From Heterohyrax brucei (lineage: Eukaryota; Chordata; Mammalia; Hyracoidea; Procaviidae): a DNA stretch of 64,000 nucleotides. Below, piece after piece: positions 36,641 through 47,714 of the stretch. A program made the position numbers and the translations under genes. The notes beneath the pieces were generated by a model. It worked only from the letters and a program-made list of their open reading frames with translations. It searched no databases and had not been told where the DNA came from. Each line of letters starts with the position of its first letter. Position 1 is the first letter of the stretch. The DNA lies in assembly GCA_028571685.1 (NCBI GenBank), contig CM053152.1, positions 19,972,001-20,036,000 of the forward strand, read 5' to 3'.

Positions 36641-36796
36641 CTTAATGAAGTGAAGTCAAATTTAACCTCTTTTCTGGGTAAAAACATGTAGAATTCAAAA
36701 CAGCCTTTATCTGAATAATATTAACATTGGTTGCTGGGGAATAAATAGTAACAGGGAGTGCTCTTGACTTTAGAATTCTATATACAAACTACACAG

Positions 36797-37225
36797 AGTC
36801 CTGGTAGCACAGTGGTTAAGCACTCGGCTGCTAGCTGAAAGGTTAATGGTTTGAACACACTAGCCACACCACAGAAAACAGGTATAGCAGCCTGTTCCTG
36901 TGAAGATTTCAAATACCAAAACCCAAAGCCATGAAGTCATGTCTAGCGCCTAGTGACCTATAGGACAGAATAGAGATGTCCCATAAGGTTTCTAAGACTG
37001 TTATCTTTTCAGAAGTCAGATATCATATCTTTCTCCTGTGGAGCAGCTCGTGAATTTGAACTGCTAATCTTTCAGTTAGCAGCTGAAGGCTTAACCACTG
37101 CACCATCTGGGTTCCTTTCCCTTAATGATTACAGCCTTTGAAACCCTGTGGGGCAGTTCTACTCTGATCTATAGGGTCACTATGAGTCAGTATTGTCTCA
37201 ATAGCAAGAGTTTGGTTTTGGTTAT
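36797..37225 (+). repeat. AFROSINE (long variant) split by another AFROSINE
   Basis: The left part 36797-36915 has the head GTCCTGGTAGCACAGTGGTT and runs to the middle segment CTGTTCCTGTGAAGATT. The right part 37120-37225 resumes with GATTACAGCCTTTGAAACCC and continues to GGTCACTATGAGTCAG and the tail. Between them lies an inverted AFROSINE (36916-37117). The words GATTTCA and GATTACA at the two joins may be a short target duplication. Confidence 0.8.
36916..37117 (-). repeat. AFROSINE nested inside an AFROSINE, inverted
   Basis: Minus-strand long-variant AFROSINE: tail ACCAAAACCCAAAGCCATGA, CCTAGTGACCTATAGGACAG, variant middle ATCTTTCTCCTGTGGAGCAG and head GGCTTAACCACTGCACCATC. It is inverted relative to its host, so the transcript could fold into a long hairpin. 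Confidence 0.8.
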
Positions 37226-37380
37226 ATAAGCCATACATTTAACCTTTGCCAGGAAAGAATTTTAACAGCCCACTGAATGAATTTCAGTCTAGAATAAGTC
37301 TGAGAATGAAACAATCCTGGACAAGTCTATGAAATTCCAGGGCATGACATGTAATACAATTACCTAGGAAAGCTTTTGAG

Positions 37381-38834
37381 AAGTGAGTCCAGATGGTAGC
37401 ACAGCCACACGACCCTGCTGAACCCTCTGAAAACAAAGACCAGCAGAATCAATTGAACCAACCAAACTGGGTATTACAGAAGGCCTGAACACCTAGTAGA
37501 AACATATAAGAATGGACTTGGTAGCAGGAATATCATAGGAGCAAGACCACTACAGAGGAAACAATGGGGCTCCAGACAAAGAGATCCGATACACAGAAAG
37601 TGAAGCAGGCACAATAAAACTCCCTAACCAAAATAAATTCACAGCGCAGGACTGGAGCAGCCCAGGACAGAAGGTGTCTGCACAGGTCAGAGGGCCTTGA
37701 GACCAGTCCAGTGATCAGAAGGGATTAGGACCCAGTGGCCTAGAGTGGCCCAGGTGGCAGAGGCTTAGATCCCACAGTACTGGGAGAAGTGAAGAGGAAA
37801 AACACGAGAATACCTGGGCAGTGACATGAGAGCATATACAGCCTGGAGATAGGGGCAGCTTCAGGAACGTGCATGACCCTGAAGCAGAAATGCCAGTGAT
37901 GCCAGGAAAGTGCACCACATGGAGACTTGGTGAGGGTGTGCACAACCCTTCCCCTGCCTGTGAGCTCCAGCTCTGACTGAGGCTTTTGAGTGACCAGCCC
38001 AGCCCAGAGGCAGCAGAGGCAGTGACACAGAAGATGTGTGCATGACAGGAGCTGTGGATAAGTGTCAAGTGACCACACATGACCCCTCCCCCAATCAGAG
38101 AGCTGCTGTGGAAGCTCCATGAGATATCTGCCCAGCCCAGAGATGGCAGAAACAGTAGCAGCAACTGTGGTGCAGGGAAGAAGGCAATCATGGAACCCCT
38201 TCCCTGCCTGAGAGCCACACAGAGGTTCCTCCAGAGATCCACCCAACCCAGAGGCAGCAGTGCAAGCATAAATGGAGGGGTCACAGACCCCTGCGTGTGA
38301 GCCCCTGCTGAGGCTCTTCCTGGGACCAGCCTAATCCAGAGGCAGCAGGCACCAGTAGCAAAGTGCCTGTGGTGACCAAGGGGCATGCAAACCATCCACT
38401 ACCTGAGAGCCAAGGCCAAGGGCTCCACAAGGGACCCAAAGGCAGTTGCAGGAGCAGCAGCAGCACTTGTGTCCGGCCCACCCTGGGGGGCTGCAGAAAC
38501 ACAGTGGTTTTGCAAGCAACCCTCCTGAGCCAAGAAACAGAAGTAGCAGTGTCACTGATGAAAGTAGATGCAACCCCACCAACCAGGAGCTACACTAGCA
38601 GTCTCAGCACCTCTGAGCTGCTCACCTGTGAGCTGTGGCAGCAGTGGCCAAGTGTGGGAGAGTAAGATTAAGGAACATAAAATAATCAGACTTCACAGAG
38701 AAACTACAGCCCAGCCCCAAAAGAGAGATGCCAGACAGATAAACCAAACTAGTAAATCTCCCACAAACTGCAATGACTTCCTGATGGCTCAGGGACAATA
38801 ATCAATTTCTAAATACTTAAAGAAGCAGACTACC
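37381..38834 (+). other. Old L1 5' UTR with imperfect tandem units
   Basis: GC-richer than its surroundings. It begins GAGTCCAGATGGTAGCACAG, homologous to the L1 starts at 11891 and 39820. A recurring phrase, CCCAGAGGCAGCAG and variants, occurs near 37999, 38132, 38244 and 38334. These mark irregular units of about 85-135 bp, reminiscent of repeated L1 promoter monomers. The long minus-strand ORFs here are by-products of the CTG/CAG-rich composition. Confidence 0.65.
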
Positions 38835-39500
38835 ATGGCTTCCGAAAACTCCCTAGATAAAGTATCAATGGATTTCCCAGATGAAGAAGAGTCCCTGCAG
38901 CTGCCAGAGACAGAATACAAAAGATTGATGTACAGAGCTGTGCAAGATACCAGGAGAGATCAGGCAAAATGCAGCAGAGCACACTGAAAAATTAAATAAG
39001 CTGCAAGAAATGCTCTGATATTTGGCAGATTAATGATAAAATCACCAAGCTTGATAACTCAACAAAAAGTCAAAGGAACAAGATTGAGGATATGGAAGGC
39101 AGAATTAGTGAGACTGAAGACAAAATAAATGACACCAACATACACAAGGAAAAATCAGATAAAATACACCAAGGCATATTATAGTTAAGCTTAATAGAAC
39201 TAGAGGAAACAAGAGACTACTAAGGGCAGCCAGACATAAATAGAAAATATCTTACAAAGGAAAATTATTAAGATTAAGCTCAGACTACTCAGCTGAAACC
39301 ACACTAGTCAGAAGACAATGGGATAGCATATACAAAGCCCTGAAGGAAAAAAAACTGCCGATTGAGAATTATATATCCCGAAAAATTGTCTCTCAAATAT
39401 TAAGGTGAAATTAAGACTTTCACAGATAAACAGAAATTTAGATTTGCAAGAACCAAACCAAAATTGCAAGAAACCTTGGAGGAAGTCCTTCTATTAGAAA
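38835..39500 (+). pseudogene. Old L1 ORF1 remnant
   Basis: Starts with an ATG followed by ASENSLDKVSMDFPDEEES, matching the N-terminus encoded by the younger copy at 40882. Coiled-coil coding and the C-terminal RNA-binding part follow (AKNYISR-like sequence at 39360), with several stops and a shortened middle. ORF1p is the L1 RNA-binding chaperone. Confidence 0.75.
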
Positions 39501-39819
39501 ACCAATAACACTAGATATATATTTAAACATCCAACACTCAATAGAGCATTTAGATACCACAAGAAAGGAAATCCAAAAACCATAACAAAAACCAAATCAC
39601 AACAAATACAAATTCAGAGATCTCGGGATATAAATGACAACTATATTACGTGAAAAAGAGAGTCAAAAAAGATGTACATGTAGATCTTCAAGATGTGGAG
39701 AGAGTCAAGAAGATACTCTGAAGTTTGGATTAGTTTTAGATGAATGAAGGAGACTAAAGGAGTAACCACAGAAGAAATCTACAATTCTACACATCAAAAA
39801 GCAAAACAAGAAATCACAA

Positions 39820-40860
39820 CAGGAGACCAACCTCCAGACTAAACACACATCTCCCTAAATCCCTCTGGAAACCAAGACCTGACATAATAATTAAACAGAG
39901 CCTTCTGGACACTTAGTGAGCCCTGGGATGCAGCACAAGGCTGTTAATTTGGAATTCATACGACTGAACACAAAACCTCCTGTTTTCCACTGACTCCACT
40001 TTAGGCAAGCACAGGCTTGCACAGACTGAAGGTAACTCACCATTTTGATTTTTTTCCCTCTGTTTTGGCTGGTGGGCAGAACTGGAACTTGACTAGCTGC
40101 TGATCTCAGACGCACTGCTGGTGGGACCAGTAAGCGTAATTGCCAGGTTCTGAGAACCTGGCTTTGAACTCTATACACATTGGCTCCTCTGGCCTACTGG
40201 GAAACAGAGAAGGGCAGGCAAGGCCCTGGCCGACTTGTTTCTTAGGATGAGAGGTGGCTCCTGCCTGTGGGAGAGTGATTTTATAGCAGGGAGGCGGTGT
40301 TTTGTACAGTGTCACCTGGGGCTGGGGCCGAGCAGTGGAGGCTGCGGACTCTGGACATTTTGGCACTCTTGGCATCTCTTTCCTTTGGGAGACTAATCCC
40401 GGCCAGCTGGTGAGCTTGTGCGGGATGCCATCTTGTTTTGCTGGGAGGTGGGGTCATCCATACAGAAGCCTCAGCTGGACCTAATTCCTGGGCTGAGAGG
40501 CAGTGCCTACCCAGTAGAGACCACTTTTCCAGCAGAAAAGCAGAATTCTACACAGTATCACCTACAGCTGGGGCCCAACAGCAGAGGCCAGCAGGCCAGT
40601 ACCCATGCTGTATTTTGAGTGAGTTTATAACATCTGGTGATTAATACAGAGCTGTTTACTTTGCCAGCTGGCAAGAAGGACGTATACACCTGAAAGTCTG
40701 ATTGACTTTGGACGTTGTCAAATACTTTTTACTTCTCATTTTAAGACGGCCTCGAACGGCACTTGGCTGGCAGAGAAACAACTGTGGTCCATCTTCACAG
40801 CGTCTCTCCCAGACTCTATTGATCCACATAAAGCCCAAAAAGCAGCAAGTGTTGGAGAGG
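39820..40860 (+). other. Younger L1 5' UTR
   Basis: It aligns by eye with the minus-strand 5' UTR at 11570-11891, for example AACAGAGCCTTCTGGACACT and AGTGAGCCCTGGG, and the TTTTGGCTGGTGGG segment at 40067. It is presumed to carry the internal promoter. A short tail-like fragment (40751-40770) lies near its end. Confidence 0.7.
40751..40770 (+). repeat. Possible short SINE/RTE-tail fragment
   Basis: CTCGAACGGCACTTGGCTGG resembles the tail motif of the other short fragments and interrupts the L1 alignment just before ACAGAGAAAC-like sequence. The target duplication is unclear. Confidence 0.45.
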
Positions 40861-40881
40861 ATGGTAACCCAGAAGTCACCA

Positions 40882-41776
40882 ATGGCATCAGAAGGCCCCC
40901 AAAAGAAACCACATGAGAACTTCCCAGACAAAGAAGCTTTTCTGAAACTATCATAAGGTGAATACAAAAGGATTATATAGACAGCCCCAAGAGACCTTCT
41001 ACAAAATGCAGCAGAGCAAAATGAAAAATTAAGCAAGCTATTCGATCTGATGGAACACCAGTTCTCTGAAATCCAACAGATCAAGAACAAAATCAAAGAC
41101 ATAGAAACTTCACTTCAAAGCCAAGAAAGCAGAATGGGACAAAATGAAAAGAGAATTTCTGATTTGGAAGACAGAGCCACCGACTCCAGCATCTATGAGG
41201 AGAAATCAGAAAAAAGAAACAAGAAAAGTGAAGAAGCACTAAGAAGCATGTGGGATTCTATTAAGAAGAACAGCCTATGATTAATTGGAGTTCCTGAACA
41301 GGGCGAGACACCTGAGAACACAGAGAGTATTGTTGCTGAGCTGCTGATAGAAAACTTCCCAGAAATTAGCAAAGAAGAGAATATAGATATCCAAGATACA
41401 TATTGAACACCACTCAATATAGATCTCAAAGCTCAACAAAACGAAACATAAGCAGAAACTCTTAAAGGCAGCAAGACTCAAAGCAAAGGTAACATTCAGA
41501 GGGAAACCCTGTAGGCTTTCATCGGATTTCTCTGCAGAAACGATGCTGGCACAGAGACAGTGGCATGACACATTCAAATCCTTGAAGGAGAAGAACTTCC
41601 AACCAAGAATTATATATCCTGCAAAACTATCTTTCAAATATGAAAATGAAATTAAGACCTTCTCAGATAAACAGAAACTCAGAGACTTTGCAAAAACCAA
41701 ACCAAAGCTATAAGAAATACTAAAAGAATGTCTTGGCTTGGAAGAAGAAAACCAATAACTTTATATTTTAGAAGAA
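40882..41776 (+). pseudogene. Younger L1 ORF1 pseudogene
   Basis: Reads MASEGPQKKPHENFPDKEAF from 40882, then a stop and a frame change. A long coiled-coil segment at 41050-41277 (FSEIQQIKNKIKDIETSLQ, then EKRISDLEDRA) and an RRM/C-terminal region broken by several stops (IGVPEQGETPENTESIVAEL at 41284) follow. It encodes the L1 RNA-binding trimer subunit in intact elements. Confidence 0.85.
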
Positions 41777-42540
41777 CACATCGTGCAGAATCCTACTCAG
41801 TTAGGGAAGGCTCCAAACATAATCAAAGCTATAATAGTGAAAGAAACGATCTAGTGATCATATCACGTAAACTATGATACCATCATATTAAAAAGAGGGA
41901 TGTACTACAGTCATTATAGTCCTTCCAGATAGAGAGGAAAATGACAGGACTTGTAGCAATCAAAGTTGGGGTTATATATAGTTTATTAAGCGAGATCATA
42001 GGGGCAGCCGTAAAGCACAATAAAGAAGCAACATACCATATCAAAAAATGTAATACAGGAGTCTCAACAACCACAAAGCCAACCCTGAAAAAGGTGAAAA
42101 ATCAACTCACAAAGAAGAAGGTCACAGAACAGATTAATAAGAACAACAGAGAAAACATTGACTCAAAAATAAACATATCACAATGGCAGCGCTGAACACA
42201 TACCTATCAATAATGACATTGAATGTGAATGGACTGAATGCTCCAGTAAAGAGACATCAAGTGACATCTTGGATCAAAAGACATGACCCATCTACATGTT
42301 GCCTACAAGAAACTCACCTTAAACCTAGGTGTATGAACAAACTGAAAATGAAATGATGGAAGAATATATATCAAACTAACAATGAACAAAGAAGAGCAGG
42401 TATGGCAATACTAATCTCAGATAAAATCAATTTTAATGTAAAATCCACCATCATGGACAAACATGGGCACTATTTATTACTGAAAGTTTCAATACACAAC
42501 CAGGACTTAACATTATTAAATATTTGTTCACCTAATATTG

Positions 42541-42561
42541 GCCAAGCCAAGGCAAGGCGAC
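42541..42561 (-). repeat. About 21-bp tail insertion in L1 ORF2 with near-TSD
   Basis: On the minus strand it reads GTCGCCTTGCCTTGGCTTGG then C, the tail-like motif. It splits the L1 sequence between CCTAATATTG (42531-42540) and CCTAGTATTA (42562-42571), which match at 8 of 10 positions and look like a decayed target duplication. Confidence 0.6.
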
Positions 42562-42916
42562 CCTAGTATTAGTGCACCTAAATACGTCAAAGAAACACTG
42601 ACTACACTCAAAAAGGAGATAGATCACTCCACAATAATGGTAGGAAGCTTCAACACTCCACTCTCAATATTGGACAGATCATCTAGAAAAAAGATCAGTA
42701 AAGACACAGAAGACCTTATTGCCACAATTAACCATCTGGACCTCATCAACATATACAGAACTTTTATCCATCAGCAGACAACTACACCTATTTCTCCAGT
42801 GCACATGTAACATTCTCCAGAATCGACCATGTATTAGGACATAAAGCGATTCTCAACAAAATCCATACCATTGAATTAATGCAAAACATCTTCTCAGATC
42901 ATAAAGCCATAAAAGT

Positions 42917-42986
42917 CAAAATCAATAGCAGAAAAAACATAGATAGAAACCACTTTCTTTCTATGTTTTTTCTGCTATTGATTTTG
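42917..42986. repeat. 33-bp inverted repeat hairpin in L1 ORF2
   Basis: The arms 42917-42949 and 42954-42986 are reverse complements at 32 of 33 positions, with a 4-base loop. The left arm is normal L1 sequence; the right arm replaces the expected L1 bases seen in the copy near 10240-10280. See findings. Confidence 0.9.
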
Positions 42987-43817
42987 GAACTGAACAACAC
43001 CTTGCTCAAAAAACCATGGGTTATAGAAGAGATCAAGGATTAAATAAAGAAATTTATGGATTCCAATAAGAATGAAAACACTTCCTACCAGAACCTATGC
43101 TACAGCCAAAGCAGTGCTCAGAGGTCAGTTTATCTCCATAAATGCACACATCTGGAAGGAAGAAAGAAACCAAATCAAAGAACTGACCCTACAGCTTGAA
43201 CAATTAGAGAGAGAACAACGGAGGAACCCCTCAGGCACCAGAAGAAAACAGATCATAAAGATCAGAGCAGAACTAAATAGAGAACAGAAGAACAATTGAA
43301 AAAATTGAAAAGACCAAAAGCTGGTTTTTGGAAAAGATCAACAAAATTCAGAAACCATTGGCTAAAATTACTAAAGAAAAACAGGAAAGGAAAGAAATAA
43401 CCCAAATAAGAAATGAGAGGGGAGTTGTCACAATAGATCCAGCAGAAATCAAAAATACCATAGCTGAACACTATGAAAGACCGTAGTCTAACAAATTTGA
43501 AAACCTAGAAGAAATGGACAAATTCCTTGATTCATATCACCTACCAAAATTATCACAAGGTAAAGCAGAACAACTTAATAAACCCATTACAAAGAAAGAG
43601 ACTGAAAAAGTCATCAAAAAACTACCAACCAAAAAAAGCCCAGGCCCAAATGGCTTCACTGCAGAATTGTACCAAGCTTTCAGAGAAGAGTTATCTCCAA
43701 TACTACTGAGACAATTTCACAGTATAGGAAAGGGATGGAATACTCCCAAACTCATTCTATGAAGCCAGCATAACCATGATACCAAATCCAGGGAAAAACC
43801 CAACAAAAAAGGAGAAC

Positions 43818-44366
43818 TGTTGGCGCAATACACACAGGACACCAGCTATTGGTGTTGTAAACATGGGACATCACTTACAAGTGTGATACAAGACACCATT
43901 TACAGGTGTGAAATGGGACACACGGACTGGCATGAAATGGGACACCATTTATGGGTGTGATGAGTGTGAGAGGCCAAGGTTGAAAAATTACACTGACAAC
44001 AAACTTTTAGTTTGTTGTGGGCAGAAAAGGGACAGTCTCTAGTGAGTAGAGACTGACACCAGTTTGTTTAACCCATCAGCTTTTATTGAGTAAGGTAAAC
44101 AAGTTTTCTGCTGCTAAAGTGAGAAAAGGCATCTTCTCAGTGTTCCTTACTTCAAAAGAAGAAGAGATATTCACAGGGAGGGGGAAAGGGAAGTCCTTGA
44201 ACAAGTCTCAGTACATGCTGTTTTCAGTACATCCTAGTTTTCCAGTCCACTGAGATTAAACTTGTCTCAAGGGCTTTTGCCATCCTCAAGATAAGTCCCT
44301 ATCGAGACACAGGCAAGGTCAGGTAAGCAGGATTTCACATTCTTTCCAAACATGCACATCCTCACA
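43818..44366 (-). mobile_element. Solo ERV LTR with 6-bp TSD (minus strand)
   Basis: A 549-bp insert in L1 ORF2, with TGTTGG at one end and CTCACA at the other. The 6-base flanks are GAGAAC (43812-43817) and GAAAAC (44367-44372), a one-mismatch target duplication. Six-base duplications are typical of class II (ERVK-type) elements. On the minus strand an AATAAA lies at 44087-44082, placing R/U5 to the left. No viral genes are present; only the LTR remains. Confidence 0.85.
43838..43966. repeat. Five 24-27-bp tandem units in the LTR
   Basis: Units begin near 43838, 43865, 43891, 43915 and 43939. They share GGACACCATTTACAGGTGTG-like sequence, in which GACACC pairs with GGTGT(G) as a small internal palindrome. 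They lie in the U5-like part of the minus-strand LTR. Confidence 0.7.
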
Positions 44367-46560
44367 GAAAACTACAGACCAATATCACTCATGAATCTAG
44401 ATGCAAAAATCTTCAACAAAATTCTTGCCAATAGAATACAACAACATGTCAAGAAAATAATCCATCATGACCTACTTTGATTCATACCAAGGATGCAAGG
44501 CTGGTTCGACATTAGAAAAACAATGTGATCAACCACATAAATATCACAAAAGACAAGAATCACCTAATTTTGTCTATTGATGCAGAAGAGGCATTTGATA
44601 AAGTCCAACACTGATTCTTGCTAAAAACTCTGAGCAAAATGAGAATAGATGGCCAATTTCTCAATGCAATAAAGGCCATTTATACAAAGCCAACTGGCTA
44701 CATCATCCTGAATGGAGAGAGACTGAAACAGTTTCCTTTGAGAACAGGAACTAGACAAGGATGCCCACTCTCACCTCTCCTATTCAGCATTGTACAAGAA
44801 GTTCTAGCCAGAGCAATTAGACAAGACCAAGAAATAAACAGCATCTGCATCGGCAAAGAAGAAGTAAAAATCTCCCTATTTGCAGATGATATGATTGTAT
44901 ATGCAGAAAAATCCCAAAGAATCCATAAAGAAACTACTCAAACTGATAGAGGAGTTTGGCAAAGTATCAGAATATGAGATAAACAAAAGTAAATCAGTAG
45001 GATTTCTTCATACCAATGAGATTATTAAGGAAGAAATCACCAAGTCAATACCATTTACCACAGCCCTTAACAAGAGAAAGTACCTAGGGATAAATCTAAC
45101 CAGAGAAATAACAGATCTTTACAAAGAGAACTACAAACCCTTACTACAACAAACTAAGAGAGAGTTACATAAATGGAGAAACCTATCCTGCTAATGGATA
45201 GGAAGAATTAACATTGTGAAAATGTCTATTTTACCCAAAGCAATCTACTTATATAATGCAATCCCAATACAAGTTCCAGTGACATTTTTTAATGAGACAG
45301 AGAAAGAAATTACCAACTTTGTCTGGTAAGGGAAGAAGCATCAGATAAATAAAGCAATACTAAAGAAGAAGAACACACTGGGAAGCCTCTCATTACCCAA
45401 CCTTAAAACGTATTACACTGCCACAGTAGTCAAAACAGCCTGATACTGATACAAAAAGAGACAGATAGATCAGTGGAACAGAATCGAGGCACCAGAGATG
45501 ACATCATCTGCCTGTGAACAGTTGGTATTTGGCAAAGGCCCTAAGACATTAAAGTGGGGTAAAAACAATCTCTTCAACAAATGGTGCTGGCAAAATTGGA
45601 ATATCTATCTGCACTAAATTAAAACAAGACCCATATCTTACACCTTATACAAAAACCAACTCAAACTGGATAAAAGATCTAAATATCAAATCTAAAATGA
45701 TAAAGCTCATCCAAGAAAAAGAAGAAACAACAATGGAAGGTTTAATACACAACAGAGACAGACTTCAAAATCTTTCAAACAAACCAGAAACAACAGAAAA
45801 TAGATAAATGGGAACTACTAAGAATCAATCACTTTTGCTCATTCAAAGACTTTATTAATAGAATTAAAAGGCCATCTACAGAGTGGGAAAAAATATCTGG
45901 CAACTCTATGTCAGACCAACGCCTGATCTCCATAATCTATGAGGTACTACAAGATATCAATAAGAAAAAGATAAATCATCCAACTAAGCAATGGGCAAAG
46001 GAGACGGACCAACACTCCTCTAAAGAGGAGATCCAGACAGCCAAAAAACACATGCATACGTGCTTACAATCATTAACTTTTAAAGAAATTCAAATCAAAA
46101 TGACAAGGAGATACCATCTCACCCCGACAAGGTTGGCCATGATCCAAAAACACAAAACATCAAATGCTGGAGAGGCTGTGGAGAGATTCGAACTCTCCTA
46201 TACTATTGGTGGGATTGCAGAATGGTGCAACTTCTTTGGAAAGGAATCTTGTGCTACCTTAAAACAGCGGATATAGATATGCCATTTGACCCAGTAATCC
46301 CACTGCTTGGAATATATCCTACAGAATCAAGGCCATTCAAACCAACTGATGCAAGCACACGAATGTTCATCGCAGCACAGTCCACAATAGGAAAAAGATG
46401 GAATCAACCCACAGGAACAGAGGAATGGATAGGTAAACTATGGTATATGTACTCAGTGGAACACTATCCAAAGATAAAGAACAATAATAGCAGGAAACAT
46501 CTCTTAACCTGGTTTCAACTGGAGGACATTATGTTGAGTAAAAGTAGTCAGTGACAGAAG

Positions 46561-47590
46561 GACAAATATTGTATGAGACCCCTATGATAAGAACTTGAAA
46601 GCATACTGATGCATAACAGAAAAGACTCTTTGACAGCTGCAAGGGTGGGGAGGGCGGGAGGGTGAAGTGGGAGGCTTTAGATTAGATAGTTGTTAGAAAT
46701 TTGGCTAGGTGAAATTGGTGACAGCACACATTAGTAAGAAGATCAATATTAATGAGACTTCAACACAACTTGTGTATTCCTCCTATCTTAACCCAACATT
46801 GCAAGGGCAGAGTAGCTGGGCGGGGGGGCCAGGGACTGTGCTCTCAGGGGAAATCGAGGCCAATTTGCACAGCTAGCATTTTGCTAATGAGGACTGTCCA
46901 CCTCCAACATTGGTGAGTGGCGTCTGGGGTCTTAACAGCTGCCAAGCTGCCATCTGAGGGTACAGCAAATGGTCCCAATTTAGCAGGAATGGATGATCAC
47001 CAAGGTCCATAACAACATGGGGGAAAGAGAATCCAGAAGACAGAGAGACCCATATGAGTAGATGTCTACATCGACTTGTGACCAGAAGAACCAGATGGTG
47101 CCTGGACACCACCAGTGATAGCCACGATGGAGCTCATGAAGCTGAGTCTCACTGGCAACACAAGTATAAATAGGGGTGCACCCTGAGATCTCCAGTAAAA
47201 GACTGTAAGTGATGGTCCAGGGGCCTCAGAGTTTTCCTGGGAGCAGGGACCCTCGCTCTGATGCTGCCTCTGTCCATAAATCATAATGAAGGTCAACTTT
47301 TCAGACAGCAATGGATTGGACTTGGTGACACAGACTGACCATATTGTGTGGGCACTTTACGGTTCTAGACATCTATAAGAGGTTGTCCTGTTGACATCAT
47401 ACTGGAGGAAGGGGAATGGGTGGAGAGGAAAAGGTAGCGGGCTGTTGGGAAGATAAGACATGTATGGAGCAGAGAGGAAGAGTGTGCTGTCTCCATGCAG
47501 GGAGAGCAGTGGAAGCTGCTTGTAGGTCAGCATGCAAATTTATATGGGAATGTGCATTTTCATTCAATCATAATAATTTTAAAAAAAATT
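46561..47590 (+). other. Younger L1 3' UTR
   Basis: The same sequence appears inverted at 62940-64000 and 8401-9350, for example the TGATTTATGGAC / GTCCATAAATCA region and the AATTTATATGGGAATGTGCA end. It ends in a short A-run. Confidence 0.8.
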
Positions 47591-47714
47591 CAACAACTTC
47601 AAGAGAACAAACACTGAAAGACACTAAAAGAAACACATAAAGAAAAAGAGACTCAGCACAGAAAATGGAATGCAACAGAGGAACTCTCCACAACACCCAG
47701 AATAAGGCATCAGA

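Larger units (their letters stand above)
42183..46560 (+). pseudogene. Younger L1 ORF2 pseudogene (endonuclease, RT, C-terminal domain)
   Basis: Begins MAALNTYLSIMTLNVNGLNA with the endonuclease motifs (QETH at about 42308; the GDFN equivalent reads GSFN near 42645). The RT finger and palm regions follow: [15 protein letters not shown] (43632-43680), [13 protein letters not shown] (44752-44790) and the catalytic FADD motif in [12 protein letters not shown] (44877-44910). The C-terminal part runs to about 46554. The frame is broken by many stops and frameshifts, a hairpin insertion (42950-42986), a short insert (42541-42561) and a solo LTR (43818-44366). In intact elements ORF2p nicks the target and reverse-transcribes L1 RNA. 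Confidence 0.9.
39820..47590 (+). mobile_element. Younger full-length L1 nested in the older L1
   Basis: It starts near GGAGACCAACCTCCAGACTA, homologous to the 5' end of the 8401-11891 L1. It continues through 5' UTR, ORF1, spacer, ORF2 and 3' UTR and ends with TTTTAAAAAAAA at 47579-47590. Without the solo LTR it is about 7.2 kb, full length for a mammalian L1. A degenerate duplication may be AAATCACAACA (39807-39819 area) versus AAATTCAACAAC after the poly-A. Confidence 0.85.

Noticed and set aside
37715-38395. 226-codon minus-strand ORF, with overlapping 168-codon frame
   Set aside because: It lies antisense to the GC-rich L1 5' UTR and is a by-product of CTG/CAG-rich repeats; the translation is low-complexity L, S, G and W with no domain.
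43838-43966. The LTR tandem units as a CRISPR-like or satellite array
   Set aside because: The units are diverged, only five in number and wholly inside an LTR with flanking target duplication.
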